A stretch of DNA of 64,000 bases from NCBI GenBank assembly GCA_038503035.1, contig JAVSML010024366.1:500437-564436 (forward strand), read 5' to 3'. The DNA comes from Crocodylus rhombifer (Eukaryota > Chordata > Crocodylia > Crocodylidae). The notes below the pieces were generated by a model. The model searched no databases and was not told where the DNA came from. It saw nothing but the letters and a program-made list of their open reading frames with translations. Position numbers and translations under genes: made by a program. How positions within the stretch are numbered: position 1 is the stretch's first letter; the number at the start of each line of letters is the position of its first letter. This document shows, one piece after another, positions 11,177 through 22,234 of the stretch.

Positions 11177-11650
11177 CTATAGTTTGTCATACTTTAAGAT
11201 TCAACAGGAAGGAGATATAGGGCTAGGGCTATGTGCAATTTCAACATGGCTGAGAGCCAATAAGCAAATATTTGGAGTACTGGACATGCCAAAGGGAGGC
11301 AAGGTAGTGACATATGACAAACATTAGGTCTGACAAATATAAAAGGGATCAGGATTGTGACAGCTTAGACAAGCAATTTATGGAACAAGACACTAAACAT
11401 CAAGGTGGTATAAGGCTGGGGTACAAGTGGTGGCCCCAGAATCTCATAATGGAAGGAAACTTGTGGGTTTCCAAGTCCAGGGAGTTAAAGGGGGGCTGTG
11501 ACTGGACTGAACACCTCCTAAGTTATGAAACCAAAAAAACCCACAAAATTGCATGGCAGGCAGTTCCCAAGATAAGGAAGCCCGGTGGGTTTTTCTGGAA
11601 CAACACTGAAATCAAAGCATCGGCAAAGCAGGAGAAGAGGTTCTAAGCTA

Positions 11651-12529
11651 ACAAACATTTTAAAAAATGCTTACACACCACTTTGAAACCTAAGTTTCAT
11701 TGAAGGTCAACATATCATAAGATCCTAAATCACTTAAATGCTTTAAAAAATATTAGCTTAGGCCAAGTAAAGATGCCTGTTTAATTTGAGTATGGAACTC
11801 CATCTCTAAACATTTCTGAATACTTAAAACTAAATTCAGATTGTAATTTTTTATTTACTAATTCCCATAAATCAGATCAAAGGATATGCTTTTACATTTT
11901 ATGGAAGTTTTCTTCACCTTAGTGTGGTGTACATAGCTTGAAATGAACGTTTTTATTGTCTACATATATTTTCACCTTTAAATATATTTGAATTCTACTT
12001 CAATATAGAAACAGCAGTTATTTTGTTCTGCAGATTCTAATAAGAGTTACTTATACTGCAGCCTTCCAGACAGGCAATATATTTGCCCTTTCTTGTTCCA
12101 CACTCCTACCCACCTCCCATTGATTTTTTTTATAATTTTAGCCTGAATGGGCCAGAATCTTAGGAATCTCAGCTACACGGATTACATTAGTTGCGGATCT
12201 GTTCCAGAATATTTTGTTCATATATGTGGGAACATGTTTTATATTTCACAGTTAAAAAAATCAGCCACTTATCTGAAGATATAACCCAAATTCAGAACAA
12301 ATTAAAAAAGAGTTTAAATATTTAGAAGAATCCAGAGCAAGCATTTCACAAATGCAAGTTGTTAGTGTGCTCTATCCCAGCCAAAGTCTAGGCTGGGATA
12401 TAGCATGCTCCTGTGTTATGCATCAATTCTTAGACTTTGATAAGATGGGTGTCTTATCCATTCATTCCCAGTGTGATGTCTACTTTTAATATATTTTATT
12501 GATTTACAAATCATTGTCGAGAGACTTGC
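11651..12529. other. AT-rich interval with one small hairpin
   Basis: No gene or familiar repeat. An imperfect inverted repeat at 12364-12409 has arms around TATCCCAGCC and GGCTGGGATA with an 8-nt loop, about 19-bp arms and three mismatches. It is short for a microRNA precursor and unsupported otherwise. Confidence 0.5.
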
Positions 12530-14250
12530 ACCCTCATGGGACAGCCCTGCCCACTATGGGATAGGGAGGCCCAGGTGAGGGAGATACCTTGCCCTCCATC
12601 GAAGCTGACCTTATGAAGGAACACCTCAACAGGCTGGATACCTTAAAGTCAGCTGGCCCTGCTGGGTTACACCCAAGGGTACTCAGGGAGCTGGCAAGCA
12701 TCATAGCTCAGCCCCTGGCACAGATCTTTGAGCATTCTTGGCACTCTGGTAAAGTGCCCGATGATTGGAAGAGGGCCAATGTCGTGCCTATCTTCAAGAA
12801 ATGGAGGAAAGTAGATCCAGCAAACTACAGGCCCATCAGCCTGATCTCTATCCCGAGGAAAGTCTTGGAAAAGATTATCAAGGAGGCCATCCGTAACAGA
12901 CTAGCTGAAAGCAATATCGTGAGGGATAACCAGTATGGGTTTGTTGCGGGTAGGTCTTGCTTGACCAGTCTCATTTCCTTTTATGACCATGTGACTTGTC
13001 ACCTGGACAAAGGGGAAGAGATCAACGTCATATACCTTGACTTTAAAAAACCCCTTCTATCTGGTATCTCACAATCACCTCTTGGTTAATCTGGCTAACT
13101 GCAGCCTTGATGTCACGACGATCCGCTGGCCAGGGAACTGGCTCTGCGGTAGGACCCAGCACTGAGAACCTACCAGATATAAGGTAGGTCGGGATACCTA
13201 AACCCCTGCCCACACCTTTAGGGTGGTGGTCGACAGAAGCCAATTGTCTTGGTGTGCTGTGACCAGTGGGATCCCACAAGGCTCTGTCCTAAGGCCTATA
13301 CTGTTTAACATCTACATCAATGATGTGGATATTGGTGTCAGAAGCGGACTGGCCAAGTTTGCTGACGACACCAAACTCTGGGGTAAAGCATCCACACCTG
13401 AGTACAGGCGGATGATCCAGGCAGATCTGGACAGACTCATGAAATGGGTGGACAAGAACCTGATGGTGTTCAACACCAAAAAATGCAAGGTTCTCCACCT
13501 TGGGAGGAAAAACCTGCACCATGCATATAGGCTCAGTAGTGCTACGCTAGTTAGCTCTGCAGATGAAAGGGACTTGGGGGTCATGGTTGACCACAAGATG
13601 AACATGAGCCTTCGGTGTGATGCTGTGGCTGGTAAAGCGAGCAAAATGCTGGCTTGCCTCTGTAGATCCTTTTCAAGCAGATCCCAGGATGTCATTCTCC
13701 TGTTGTACTCGGCCTTGGTGAAGCTGCAGCTAGAGTACTGCGTCCAGTTTTGGGCTCCGCAATTCAAAAAGGATGTGGAGAAGCTTGAGAGGGTGCAGAG
13801 GATTGCTACGTGCATGATCAGAGGGCAGGAAAACAGACTTTATGATGAAAGGCTGAGAGCAATGGGGCTATTCAGCTTGGAAAAGCACAGGCTCAGGGGT
13901 GATCTGGTGGCCACCTATAAGTTTATCAGGAGTGCTCATCAGGATTTGGGGGAACGACTGTTCACCAGAGTCCCCCCAAGGGATGACAAGATCGAACAGT
14001 CACAAATTCCACTGGTTCAGGCTGGACATAAGAAAGAACTTCTTCACTGTCTGACCCCCAAGGTTTGGAACAGACTGCCACCTGAGACGGTTCAAGCATC
14101 CACTTCGAACGCCTTCAAAACACATTTGGATGCTTATCTTGCTGGGAATCCCATGATCCCTGCTGACTTCCTGCCCCTGGGGCGGGGGGCTGGACTTGAT
14201 CCTCTGGGGTCCCTTCCAGTCCAAATGTCTGTGAAATCTATGAAAAAAAT
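12530..14250 (+). mobile_element. CR1 LINE, 5'-truncated, with damaged ORF2
   Basis: The sequence starts in the ORF2 linker (CATGGGACAGC... then CTCCATCGAAGCTGACC) and runs through the RT domain, the 3' UTR (GCTGGACTTGATCCTCTGGGG) and the CR1 tail AATCTATGAAAAAAA ending near 14250. It belongs to the same group as the 2.8-kb and 49-kb copies but is more diverged. The endonuclease half and ORF1 are missing. Confidence 0.95.
12589..14155 (+). pseudogene. CR1 ORF2 reverse transcriptase pseudogene
   Basis: The first open part (12589-13089) carries LKSAGPAGLHPRVL, VPDDWKRANVVPIFKK, NYRPISLISIPRKVLEKII, DNQYGFVAGRSCLTSL and IYLDFKK, the motif containing the first RT catalytic Asp. It then leaves frame at 13050-13090, and the following 120 bp are scrambled. 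The frame resumes at about 13223 with SGIPQGSVLRPILFNIYINDVDIG, KFADDTKLWG (the catalytic FADD) and the C-terminal landmarks ERDLGVMVDHKMNM, EYCVQFWAPQF and MIRGQENRLYDERLRAMGLF. A further shift near 13970-14010 breaks the last portion. An active enzyme would copy CR1 RNA at a nicked target; this copy cannot make it. Confidence 0.92.
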
Positions 14251-15220
14251 AAACCTATCAAGCCAAATTTTGTTCTTAATAGCACTGGTAAATATGCAAC
14301 ACAAATCAGTTGAGGTTATTACTCTGGATTAACACTTGTGAAAGTGAGAGCAGAATGTGTCCCTTAAGGTGGAAAGAGCTCTACAGGAGTTATGTCATCT
14401 CAGAGATAATTACACAGCCAATTAGCATTCCTAAATGCAGCATTTCTCACTACACAGCTCTAGTTTCTGCCAACCTGATAGCTTAAACCAGCAGTTCAGA
14501 ACATTCTTGCATAGTCAGAGGCTTGCACTTTGAGAAGAGCTAAATCCCATCATTAAAATGTGAAACCCACAAAATGCTTTCATGTTTTATTAACAAACTT
14601 TTAAACAGTGAACTTTATCATGCCAATAGTAAGTTATGCACAATTAATGATAGCTTGAGGGGCAAACAGTTCTATCTGGCACTTACTTTATCTATTCATA
14701 CTTATTGGAAGAAAATTGAAAATACATATATGTATATAAAAACTGTACATATTTGACTGTATTCCCCCAAGTCTCTTAGTATGTTTCAGCTTCACAGGAC
14801 CTCATTATGCACATACTTACTTTGTTTACATTTTTCGTGTGAATAATTCCTCTTTGTGTGGCATGTGGCAGAACGGGAAGGGGACAAGTAGCACGGCACT
14901 AGAACAGGACAAAAGCAGAAAGCAGAGCAAATCAGGTAGGAGAAGGGGTTTGGAGTGGCACTTGGGGAGGATGCAAGGTTAATTTGTGGCATGTATGCCA
15001 AAAAAGTTAGCCCCCATGGACTAGATTGTAGGTATTTAGAACCATCTGTATTTCGAGGGAAGGGGTCCTGTTTTCATGCGTGTTTTTTGTGATGCCAACA
15101 TTTTGAAGCCAAAACTTGGTTGGGAGCCTGATTATCATAGTAATGCTTATAACAATAAGAATAGACTAGCATTTGACAAAGTAGGTTGTTACCTACAAAA
15201 ATGCTTGCCTAAATATATAT
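14251..15220. other. AT-rich interval, nothing recognised
   Basis: No gene, familiar repeat or strong secondary structure found. Confidence 0.55.
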
Positions 15221-15523
15221 GGAAGAATAAGTAGCTATCCTGGCATTATAATATGAGTTAGTTGTTAAAAGAAACACTTTGCTTTTGTATATTGCTTATT
15301 ATCCTTCACTTTTCTGATGTTACTCATTGTGTGTGTGATAATTACCAATTATATATAGATTTAATTATATATATAATTGGTAATTATCACACACACACAC
15401 TCTCTCACACACACACACAATGAGTAACATCAGAAAAGTGAAGGATAATGAGCAATCGACAAAAGCAAAGTATTCCTTTTAACTAATTAATATTATAATT
15501 CCAGGATAGCTGCTTATTCTTCC
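15221..15523. repeat. 303-bp near-perfect palindrome (long hairpin)
   Basis: The left arm starts GGAAGAATAAGTAGCTATCC and the right arm ends with its near complement, GGATAGCTGCTTATTCTTCC. Inner parts also pair: TTCACTTTTCTGATGTTAC opposite GTAACATCAGAAAAGTGAA, and AATTACCAATTATATATA opposite TATATATAATTGGTAATT. Arms are about 140-155 bp with a handful of mismatches. The right arm has a longer CA/CT tract. The centre is near 15370. It has no coding potential. It may be a palindromic MITE or a locally formed inverted duplication. Confidence 0.93.
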
Positions 15524-16960
15524 TTTTAATCACACTTAGTACGAGGAATAACTATAACTAAGTAAGCAGATGCTAAATATAGAAATACCAATGTTTGATT
15601 TGTTTTTATAGCTACTTCTGGCATTTAGACTGTGGGTTTGTAGCAGGGATTCCATAGTAAGTGTGTTTATCATTTGACTCATCTTGTTTGAAGATAATCT
15701 TAATTTTAAGAAAGAAAGCATTGTAAATGAGGGGAAGCAGAATATTATTATTACTCAAGACTTCCCCCCATGACTTCCACTTTTTTCACTGTGAAATGGC
15801 TGAACACTTACTTTCAGGAAGGATTATTCTTTTTTTCTTTTCTGTACATGCAACATTTAGCTTGAATTGCCCTGGTTCATAGCTGGACACAAAGGTTCAT
15901 ACAGTCCTTATAAATCATTTCACTTCTCCAATACTGCCATTAAATGTACATGTTCAGTGGTAAAGAGTAGGAACTAAAAAAGAAAAAGTCAAGGAAAACT
16001 GTATAGAAAGACGTAGAAAAAATCCAGTAAAATATCAAGAATACTGTTGCGACATGTAGAAATGGAGGCATGTGTGGTAATGTATAGAGAGTGTGACCAG
16101 ACTGTAACACAAAAAAGGCATTTCTAAACTAAAGAGATCATTTCAATATGTCTTGCCAATATACTATGTCCTGAACTAGATTTTTTACTTTTGGATGAAC
16201 ATGCGGACCAATAATACTCAAGAATACCCCGAGGAAGTGAAACTTTCCGATTTTATCACTGAAAAAAATGGGGGGGAAGGAACTGTATTATTTTTAACAT
16301 TTCCCTGCCAATTTAAAATCATTCCCTATGGTATATTGTTAAGTGATTTAGTTTTAATTGACTAATGTAATAGCATGCAGAGGGAATTCATTCCACAGTG
16401 ATAGGGCAAGCAGTATTTTCACTTAACCCTTTGTTTGAGAATTACTCCAAAAAGAGGGCAGCCCTTAGTTCTCCGTGAAGATTTTTACACTGTAGGAGCT
16501 TGGCCAATGGATTTGCTTTCTTTGTGGCCAATATTGTTCAAGCCTCATTAGTTTCCTTGGATTGTAAATTTGTAGACCTGTTCCACCACCACGATCTGCC
16601 ACTTTAATTCTTGAATAGTTGCCAGTGCTGGCTATTCACTAACCCATTATTTTACCTGTACAACTTTCACTGGAGGCTAATAAAGAGAATCCATTAGTAA
16701 CACTTCCTCATTAATCTACTCGTTGACAAGCCTCTGAGGTAATGGTAGGTGGCTTAGAACATCTGCGTTCCTTTACTTTTTACAAGCGCAATACACCAAA
16801 GTCTATTTATGAAATCTTAAATTTACAGTTTTCTTTAATATTCTTAAAGTGACAGTGCATTGATTTCAAATTAAATAAAGCTTATTTTATTAAATAACAT
16901 CCCATAGTTTAAATCAATTCAGAGAACATATACTAGAAAAACAATTATGCTACCTGAATA
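15524..16960. other. AT-rich interval, nothing recognised
   Basis: No gene, familiar repeat or strong secondary structure found. Confidence 0.55.
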
Positions 16961-17160
16961 ATTTTGATAGAAGGTTTCTAGCCATCAGGCGAGTGAGATT
17001 CTGGAATGATCTTTCATTAGCACTCATAGGGGCAGGAAAACTAAATTGTCTTATAATGGTGCTTGATGAATTCCAGGTGAGATGTGTATGAAATGCCTGC
17101 ATCACTAAGAATTGAAATCAGTGACCTAAAAGGTCCTTTCCAGTGCCTTATTCTAAGTTT
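16961..17160 (+). mobile_element. Old CR1 3' end fragment
   Basis: The end of ORF2 and the 3' UTR of an ancient CR1 are recognisable from GAGATTCTGGAATGATCTTT and, near the end, GACCTAAAAGGTCCTTTCCA, matching the CR1 pattern of a weak hairpin before the terminal repeat. It is highly diverged and has no tail repeats of the TCTATGAAA kind. Confidence 0.55.
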
Positions 17161-17509
17161 TTATCTGTCTAATATTTGAAAAATTGGATTTAATATGTTC
17201 TTAAACCAAATGAGAATAAGTTCATTTTATAGATGTGAAAAGTTAGGGAAATAAGTCTTCAGGATGAGCAAACATTCATCCACTGAATTCAGGGGTGAGA
17301 TAGAGGGAGGCATCTTATTCTTAATGCAATGCATTAATTCCATTAACAGAAAAAAAATAACATTAATTTCAATGTTTTCTTAAACTGCAAAGGGAAGAGA
17401 TACAAAATACAACATTTTATGTACATCTTGCAATTGTTAAAGTAACCCACTTGAGCCATTGTTAATAATGGGGGAAAACATCACCTTAATCAGAGTTTGG
17501 AATTAATTA

Positions 17510-18228
17510 TTTTTTATCAGACAAGGTTCTTTGGGTAAACGTGATATCTTTTATTAGACAAACTAAATAGTTGGAAAGATTGTTTTTTATAAACTTTCAG
17601 GCACAAGCAGCCTTCTTCAGGGCTTAGGGAGAGTGTGCTGATGTTTCTGTACTCTTCTGGGTGGAATAGAGGCTTAAACCAATATCCAAATTGCAAATGA
17701 GTGGCAGGGAAGATCAGAGGGGATGGGAGTTAATCAGTATGAGGTGGGTAACTGGGGGCCAGAGGAGAGGGGAATGTTGACTGGTGATAAAATGTAGTTG
17801 ATAAAATGTAGAGAGGTTACCTGGGGTTATCAGGTGGCAGGCAGGTTAATTCAATGTCTATATTTAGTCCGTGATTTTTTGTATCCAGTAGATCTATGAA
17901 GTCAAGTTTGTAGGCTCATCTGTGAAAAGTGTTTTGCAAATTTCCTTTCAGAATTGGAACTGAGGGATTGGACCGAGAGTGATTGTCTTGTGACAAATGT
18001 GCACCCACAGATAATTGGGTATTTTTGTCTTTGATAGATTTTCATTGTGGATTCATTCTGGTACACAGTTGTTGTTTAGTTTCTCCTATATAGTTTCCAT
18101 CTGGGCTTTCAGTAAGCAGGATGATTTATATTACATTTCTGGAGGTGCAGGTGCAAGATCCAGGAATGGTGATGGTTCTGTTGTGGGTGTAGTTATTATG
18201 GAAATGGTGGAAATGTGTTGGCAGGTTT
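17510..18228 (-). repeat. Dispersed retroelement-like repeat, unclassified, abutting the ERV
   Basis: On the minus strand the end contains the signature of an interspersed family seen five times in the window: AAAGATATCACGTTTACCCA then AAAGAACCTTGTC (complement of 17523-17556). The more upstream part has short coding-like peptides such as HICHK and YPIICG-type codons near 17990-18025, but with stops. The element abuts the ERV at about 18228, inside the ERV RNase H region. The family looks like the 3' end of a retroelement, but I cannot place it by eye. Confidence 0.5.
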
Positions 18229-18234
18229 TACCCT

Positions 18235-20190
18235 TTTTGTCCTGACATGGCCTGGATCCATTTGGTGTGTTTTCCAATGCTCCAATAACAGCTATAATTT
18301 CTGCAGCCAAGCGTGGGATGCTCTGTCCACTGACACATCCTATCACAGTCCTGTTTGCTGCTACCTGAAGAACCTGAAGAACCGTGAAGCCTGTGTATGG
18401 GCTGCCTTCTATGTAGTAGCTGCTGCCATCGACAAACCATATACAATCAAAATCACAAAATACTAGATAGAAAAATTTCACACCATTAGTAAATATCCTT
18501 GGGCCTGTTTCTCCATTCATCTGTGGGAGAGGACATTCATGTTCTGTTCTCAGTCACCAAAGCATATGGTGCTGGTGGAACTTGTGAAACCAATTCAGAA
18601 CCAATGTTTCTGCTCACCAGAGCCAGTGTCCAATTTGCCGATCTGGGAGACAACACATTGGCATCCTTTGCTTTCCCAGATATAGTGTACTTCTTTGGAG
18701 AATGGATTGTTCATGAGTCTTTTGGCTTTCAACTAAATATCATGTATAACTTGTATTGAGGGCCAGTCATAGAGATGCTCTGGCTGCTTCCTGGAAGGGG
18801 AAGCACCGTGACCATGTAGGCAGGCTCCCCAGGGCAGGTGATTGTCTCTGATATGTCCTCCAATGGAGGTCTATATTGAGCAGATTCTTTTTGGTGTTGA
18901 GTGGTGGAACTGGAGCTTGCTCCATCCACTCCATGCATCGGCCTGGTATAACAGTGCTTCCAGGACCGGTGCAAAAAAACAGAAAAAAAAAAATGTTCTT
19001 AAAATCACAGGTGACATTTCAGTTAGGTAGTCCAAGTGGGACAAAGCCCAGTGCCAAGACTTCTTTCTCTCATGGGGTAAACCCCTGCTCTACAGCAGAA
19101 AGATTCCTGCTTGCATAAGCTACTGGTCTTTTATTGGGGTTAGTCTTTTGATTTAATATAGGTCCAATATGGTGTGCAGTGGTGGCTAATTCCAAGATGA
19201 ATGGTTCTCCCATTTGAGGGTAAGTTAAGGCAGGTGCAGCCATAACCACCTCTTTCAATTTACAAAAGGCCTTGGCTTGCTCCTTGTCCCATTGCCATGC
19301 TGTCCCTTTTCTGAGAAGTTTGTACAAGTTGGCAGCCAAAATTGCATAATTGTCAATACATTCCCTTAATCCAGTCATACCCCAAAATGAACAAAGTATG
19401 CTGATGCACGTGGGTGCTGGCAGTTTGCTGATTAACTTCACCCATTGGATATCTGGGCTTCTACCATCAGACCCAATTTCATTCCTAAATAGTGTACCTG
19501 TTCTTGCACCATCTGTGCCTTAGCAGGGTTTGCTTTAAATCCAGTTCTACTGATTATTTTTAATATGTTCTACCTCTGCTCTCTACATACATTTGTCCTG
19601 TGTGTGTGCCATGATCAAAGCATCATCTATGTACGACACAATGAATGCTCAATCTTATTCTGGGACTTGTTCCCACATGGATGAAACACAACAATGGCAA
19701 TGTGCTGGCAAATTGTTATAGCCCTGAGGCAAATAAATAAAGTTGTACTATTTATTTTTAAAAGTAAATGCATGGTTGTACCAGCATTCTTGGTGCACAG
19801 GAACAGCAAAGAACACATTCGCTAAATCAATTATACTGAACCATCTGGCTCCATGTGCCACACTTGCCAAGACCTCTGGGTATTTGGCTATTACTGGTGC
19901 CAGGGTCAATGTGTATTTATTTAGCTGGCGGTAATCCACTGTGAGCCGCCAAGTGGCTCTATCAGCCATTAAGTACTGGCCAGATTGAGCTGTTGCATAC
20001 ACTATGTATTTCTGCTAATACTTGCTGTTTCACTAGTGAGTCGATGGTATCTTTGATACTGCTCTCCACTTTCACCAGAAATTTATATTGCTGTTGTGGC
20101 TTTGGATTGCTTCTGTCAATCCAGATCACGGTGTCAATTTGACCACACTCTAACTTATCACGAGCCCAAACCTGCAGTATATTCAAAGCA
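18235..20190 (-). pseudogene. ERV reverse transcriptase and RNase H remnant
   Basis: RT landmarks on the minus strand, in order: SLVKQQVLAEI (near 20060), WRLTVDYRQLNKYT (near 19945), FSIIDLANVFFAVPVHQE (first catalytic Asp, near 19830), YIDD at 19622-19633 (the catalytic motif), then WDKEQAKAFCKLKE and RPVAYASRNLSAVEQGF (19300-19085). RNase H follows with FVDGSSYY (Asp) near 18430 and AAEIIAVIGALE (Glu) near 18300. The later RNase H Asp motif is lost, because the ERV sequence stops at the 18.23-kb junction. Frames shift several times, for example between 20000 and 19440. Family identity is secure; the protein cannot be made. Confidence 0.88.
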
Positions 20191-20224
20191 AGCTCTTCAA
20201 CATCATGATTCTAGTCAGGAAAGT

Positions 20225-20590
20225 TCAATGTTTCTGCTCCTTTAAGGCAGCAAATCGATTCCTCACCAGGATGATATGGCAGCCCTCGGCTTCACCTGAA
20301 CACCTTAGAACTCTGTTAGGTAAATCAATAACGATACCCCAATTGTCCAGCAGGCCCTTACCAATTTTCTCTATGTGACCCAATTTTACTATGTCAAAAT
20401 TAAACCTCCCCATTTTCATACCAATTCTGCAAAATTTGGGGTCTGAGAAGCCAACCACTTTCTCAGAGCCCTCAAAGCACTGTAATAATTTGACACTGCT
20501 GGGTGCCCAATTCGAAAACAGTGTCATTTTATTACTCACTATGCTGAAAGAGGCACCTGTATCCACCAGCATCCTTTGCGAGTGCCACAG
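20225..20590 (-). pseudogene. ERV aspartic protease remnant
   Basis: A minus-strand open stretch of about 115 codons begins at 20572 with LVDTGASFSIVS, containing the D-T-G active-site triad of retroviral proteases. It lies between gag and RT as expected. About 85 residues downstream come hydrophobic WGIVIDLPNRVL segments consistent with the flap and C-terminal region. Retroviral proteases work as dimers cleaving the polyproteins. A frame break separates it from RT. Confidence 0.82.
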
Positions 20591-20699
20591 AACTTTTCCA
20601 TCCAGTTCTCTAAATTTAACTAAAATTATTGGAATTATTGCCCCCAGGAATCAAAAATAATTGATGCCTTTCCTGGGGTGAAGAAAGGACTGGGCTAGC

Positions 20700-21690
20700 C
20701 TAATCAGAGCTGTGAAATGCCAGTGGTGGTGGCAATCCCTTTGCACCATTCTCCTGTTTTGCTTTACCCTCTTTGCTTATACTGCATAAGCATCTCCAAG
20801 AGTCTCAGGGATGGTAACCCATTTATCACCTCCTTGGAGGTGTATCTCAGCAGCTCCTTCCACAGGGAGTCTCTGAGCTCAAATTTTGGGGCTCTAGGCT
20901 CCCCCTTATCTTTATCATTATTACTCCATCTCTGTTGTCTAACAGGCTTACGTCTCTCTATATCACTAGCTTTAGTGTCCTCCTTTGATGCATGATGTAC
21001 TGCATATACTTGTGCTTTTTGATGTCTAGTCTGGGCTTCCGGTCACTCTCAGTACTGTCACTGTGGAATTTGACTGTCCTCTGTGTATTCCTCCTGCACT
21101 GTCTCCTCCTTAGTGCTTGTATTCTTGGGAGAGATTACAGTGACTTTCCCCTTCTTATTATATAAATTCTTATTCTTCTCCAATTCATGGCCATGCTTGC
21201 CTCAGCACAGGATCTCATCTAGCATAGCATGTATGGTGCTTCCATTCAAGTATGTTTGTCGCCAGGGACTGAACCCATGAATTAAGGGCTGTTTAAAATC
21301 TGGCACATTAAAATAAAAATGGCCATTCCTTTGCCATGCAAGGCCTGCTGCTATAAACAACAACTTTTTGCATTCTGGGTAAGCTTCTGGTCTTTCCCCA
21401 TGAGCCTGCCACTCCTTGTTAAATAGCCCTACAGCTCGCTATGAAGGCAAGAACAGCTTTAACACTTCATCCCTGATTACAGCCACATTTTGCACTTTCT
21501 GATTTTTAATGCCCTTTGACATGGCCACAAAATTTTGACTGCCCATACACTCTTGGACTATGTCTATTAAATCTGTAATTGTATATCTCACGCTGTCTCT
21601 GAGAGTGGCTAACCAAGCAATAGCAGTCTCTTTCTTCAGCAGTCCTGTTTCCCCAATGGTCTTATCTGTTTTCCCACAGCTCTCACTTGT
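20700..21690 (-). pseudogene. ERV gag-like remnant
   Basis: The minus strand carries a broken frame upstream of the protease with capsid-like composition: AIAWLATLRD, DLIDIVQECMG, KEWQAHGERPEAYPECKK and FSPWRQTYLNGS are visible between about 21640 and 21220. At least two stops interrupt it. No CCHC zinc knuckle was found near its end (20990-20700), where a nucleocapsid would lie. Position directly upstream of a retroviral protease is the main support. Gag proteins build the particle core; this one is not producible. Confidence 0.6.
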
Positions 21691-21906
21691 TCTGCAGTTA
21701 AGGGAACTATAGCTGTTTCTATGGACCCATGGCTATCACCTCAGCACTAGCTGCTTCTGCAACTCCCTACAAAGACAGTGCCCAAGACCACTGCCCTGGT
21801 TACTCCCTCTCAGTTTTGCCTGTATTCAGCTACCATTACACAACAATTTCACTGGTGTTTCTCCAAGACTTCAACTCTTTCTGGGTGTTACATAAGCTTC
21901 TCTTAG

Positions 21907-21948
21907 TACATGTACATGTACATGTACATGTACATGTACATGTACATG
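21907..21948. repeat. (TACATG)n tandem repeat
   Basis: Seven units of the hexamer TACATG. Each unit contains the self-complementary TGTACA / ACATGT, so the tract can fold back on itself in many registers. Confidence 0.95.
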
Positions 21949-21984
21949 CAACCACATTTCCCTCTGCTTTTTCAAAGGGAAGTT

Positions 21985-22135
21985 TACTTGGTATCTGCAA
22001 GACACAAATTTGGGGAGGGATGCTATCTTTTATTGGACTAACTCTACCTGCAGGGAGTTATGAAAAGTATATCTTTGGTATTTGGACTCCAGAGATGAAC
22101 TGGAAGAGATGCCCTCAGCAAGTAATCCACAAATC
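21985..22135 (+). repeat. Dispersed repeat, second copy of the 17.5-kb tail family
   Basis: GGATGCTATCTTTTATTGGACTAACT at 22018-22043 matches the pattern of the 17.53-kb copy (GTGATATCTTTTATTAGACAAACT). The similarity extends roughly 60 bp on each side. Highly diverged. Confidence 0.5.
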
Positions 22136-22234
22136 CTATTGGAACTACATGTCTACTCTTGCAGTTGCAAGCTGGGTGCTGATCTCTCCAGTTTCTACAG
22201 AAAAATACAATCTGCATGAACTTGGATACAATAG

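Larger units (their letters stand above)
9641..11650. repeat. Moderately GC-rich, possible LTR element or pseudogene, split by a hAT insertion
   Basis: Outside the hAT copy (10234-11176), the sequence at 9641-10233 and 11185-11650 has a purine-rich, transcript-like composition unlike the AT-rich flanks. It includes a TATA-like CTATATAAGGGGC near 10183 and a 110-codon open frame at 11314-11643 with no recognisable domain. Joined across the hAT insertion it would be roughly 1.07 kb. An LTR or leader of an unclassified retroelement would explain this, but no protein or second LTR is visible. Confidence 0.35.
18229..21740 (-). mobile_element. Endogenous retrovirus internal region (gag, protease, polymerase), truncated
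   Basis: Reading from high to low coordinates on the minus strand, the order is gag-like (about 21690-20700), aspartic protease (about 20590-20225), reverse transcriptase (20190-19070) and RNase H (about 18520-18250). This is the standard retroviral order. Every region is interrupted by stops or frameshifts. Integrase, envelope and both LTRs were not found: the downstream side is cut at 18.23 kb by an unrelated repeat, and no LTR is recognisable above 21.75 kb. The RT and RNase H wording is closest to class I or spuma-like ERVs, but that is a judgement by eye. It is an old, inactive copy. Confidence 0.88.

Noticed and set aside
12364..12409. Small imperfect hairpin as a microRNA precursor
   Set aside because: Arms are only about 19 bp with three mismatches and an 8-nt loop, too short for a typical precursor, with no supporting context.
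15340..15420. CRISPR-like spacing of repeats
   Set aside because: The repeats are TA/CA simple sequence inside a palindrome in a vertebrate genome; no repeat-spacer structure.
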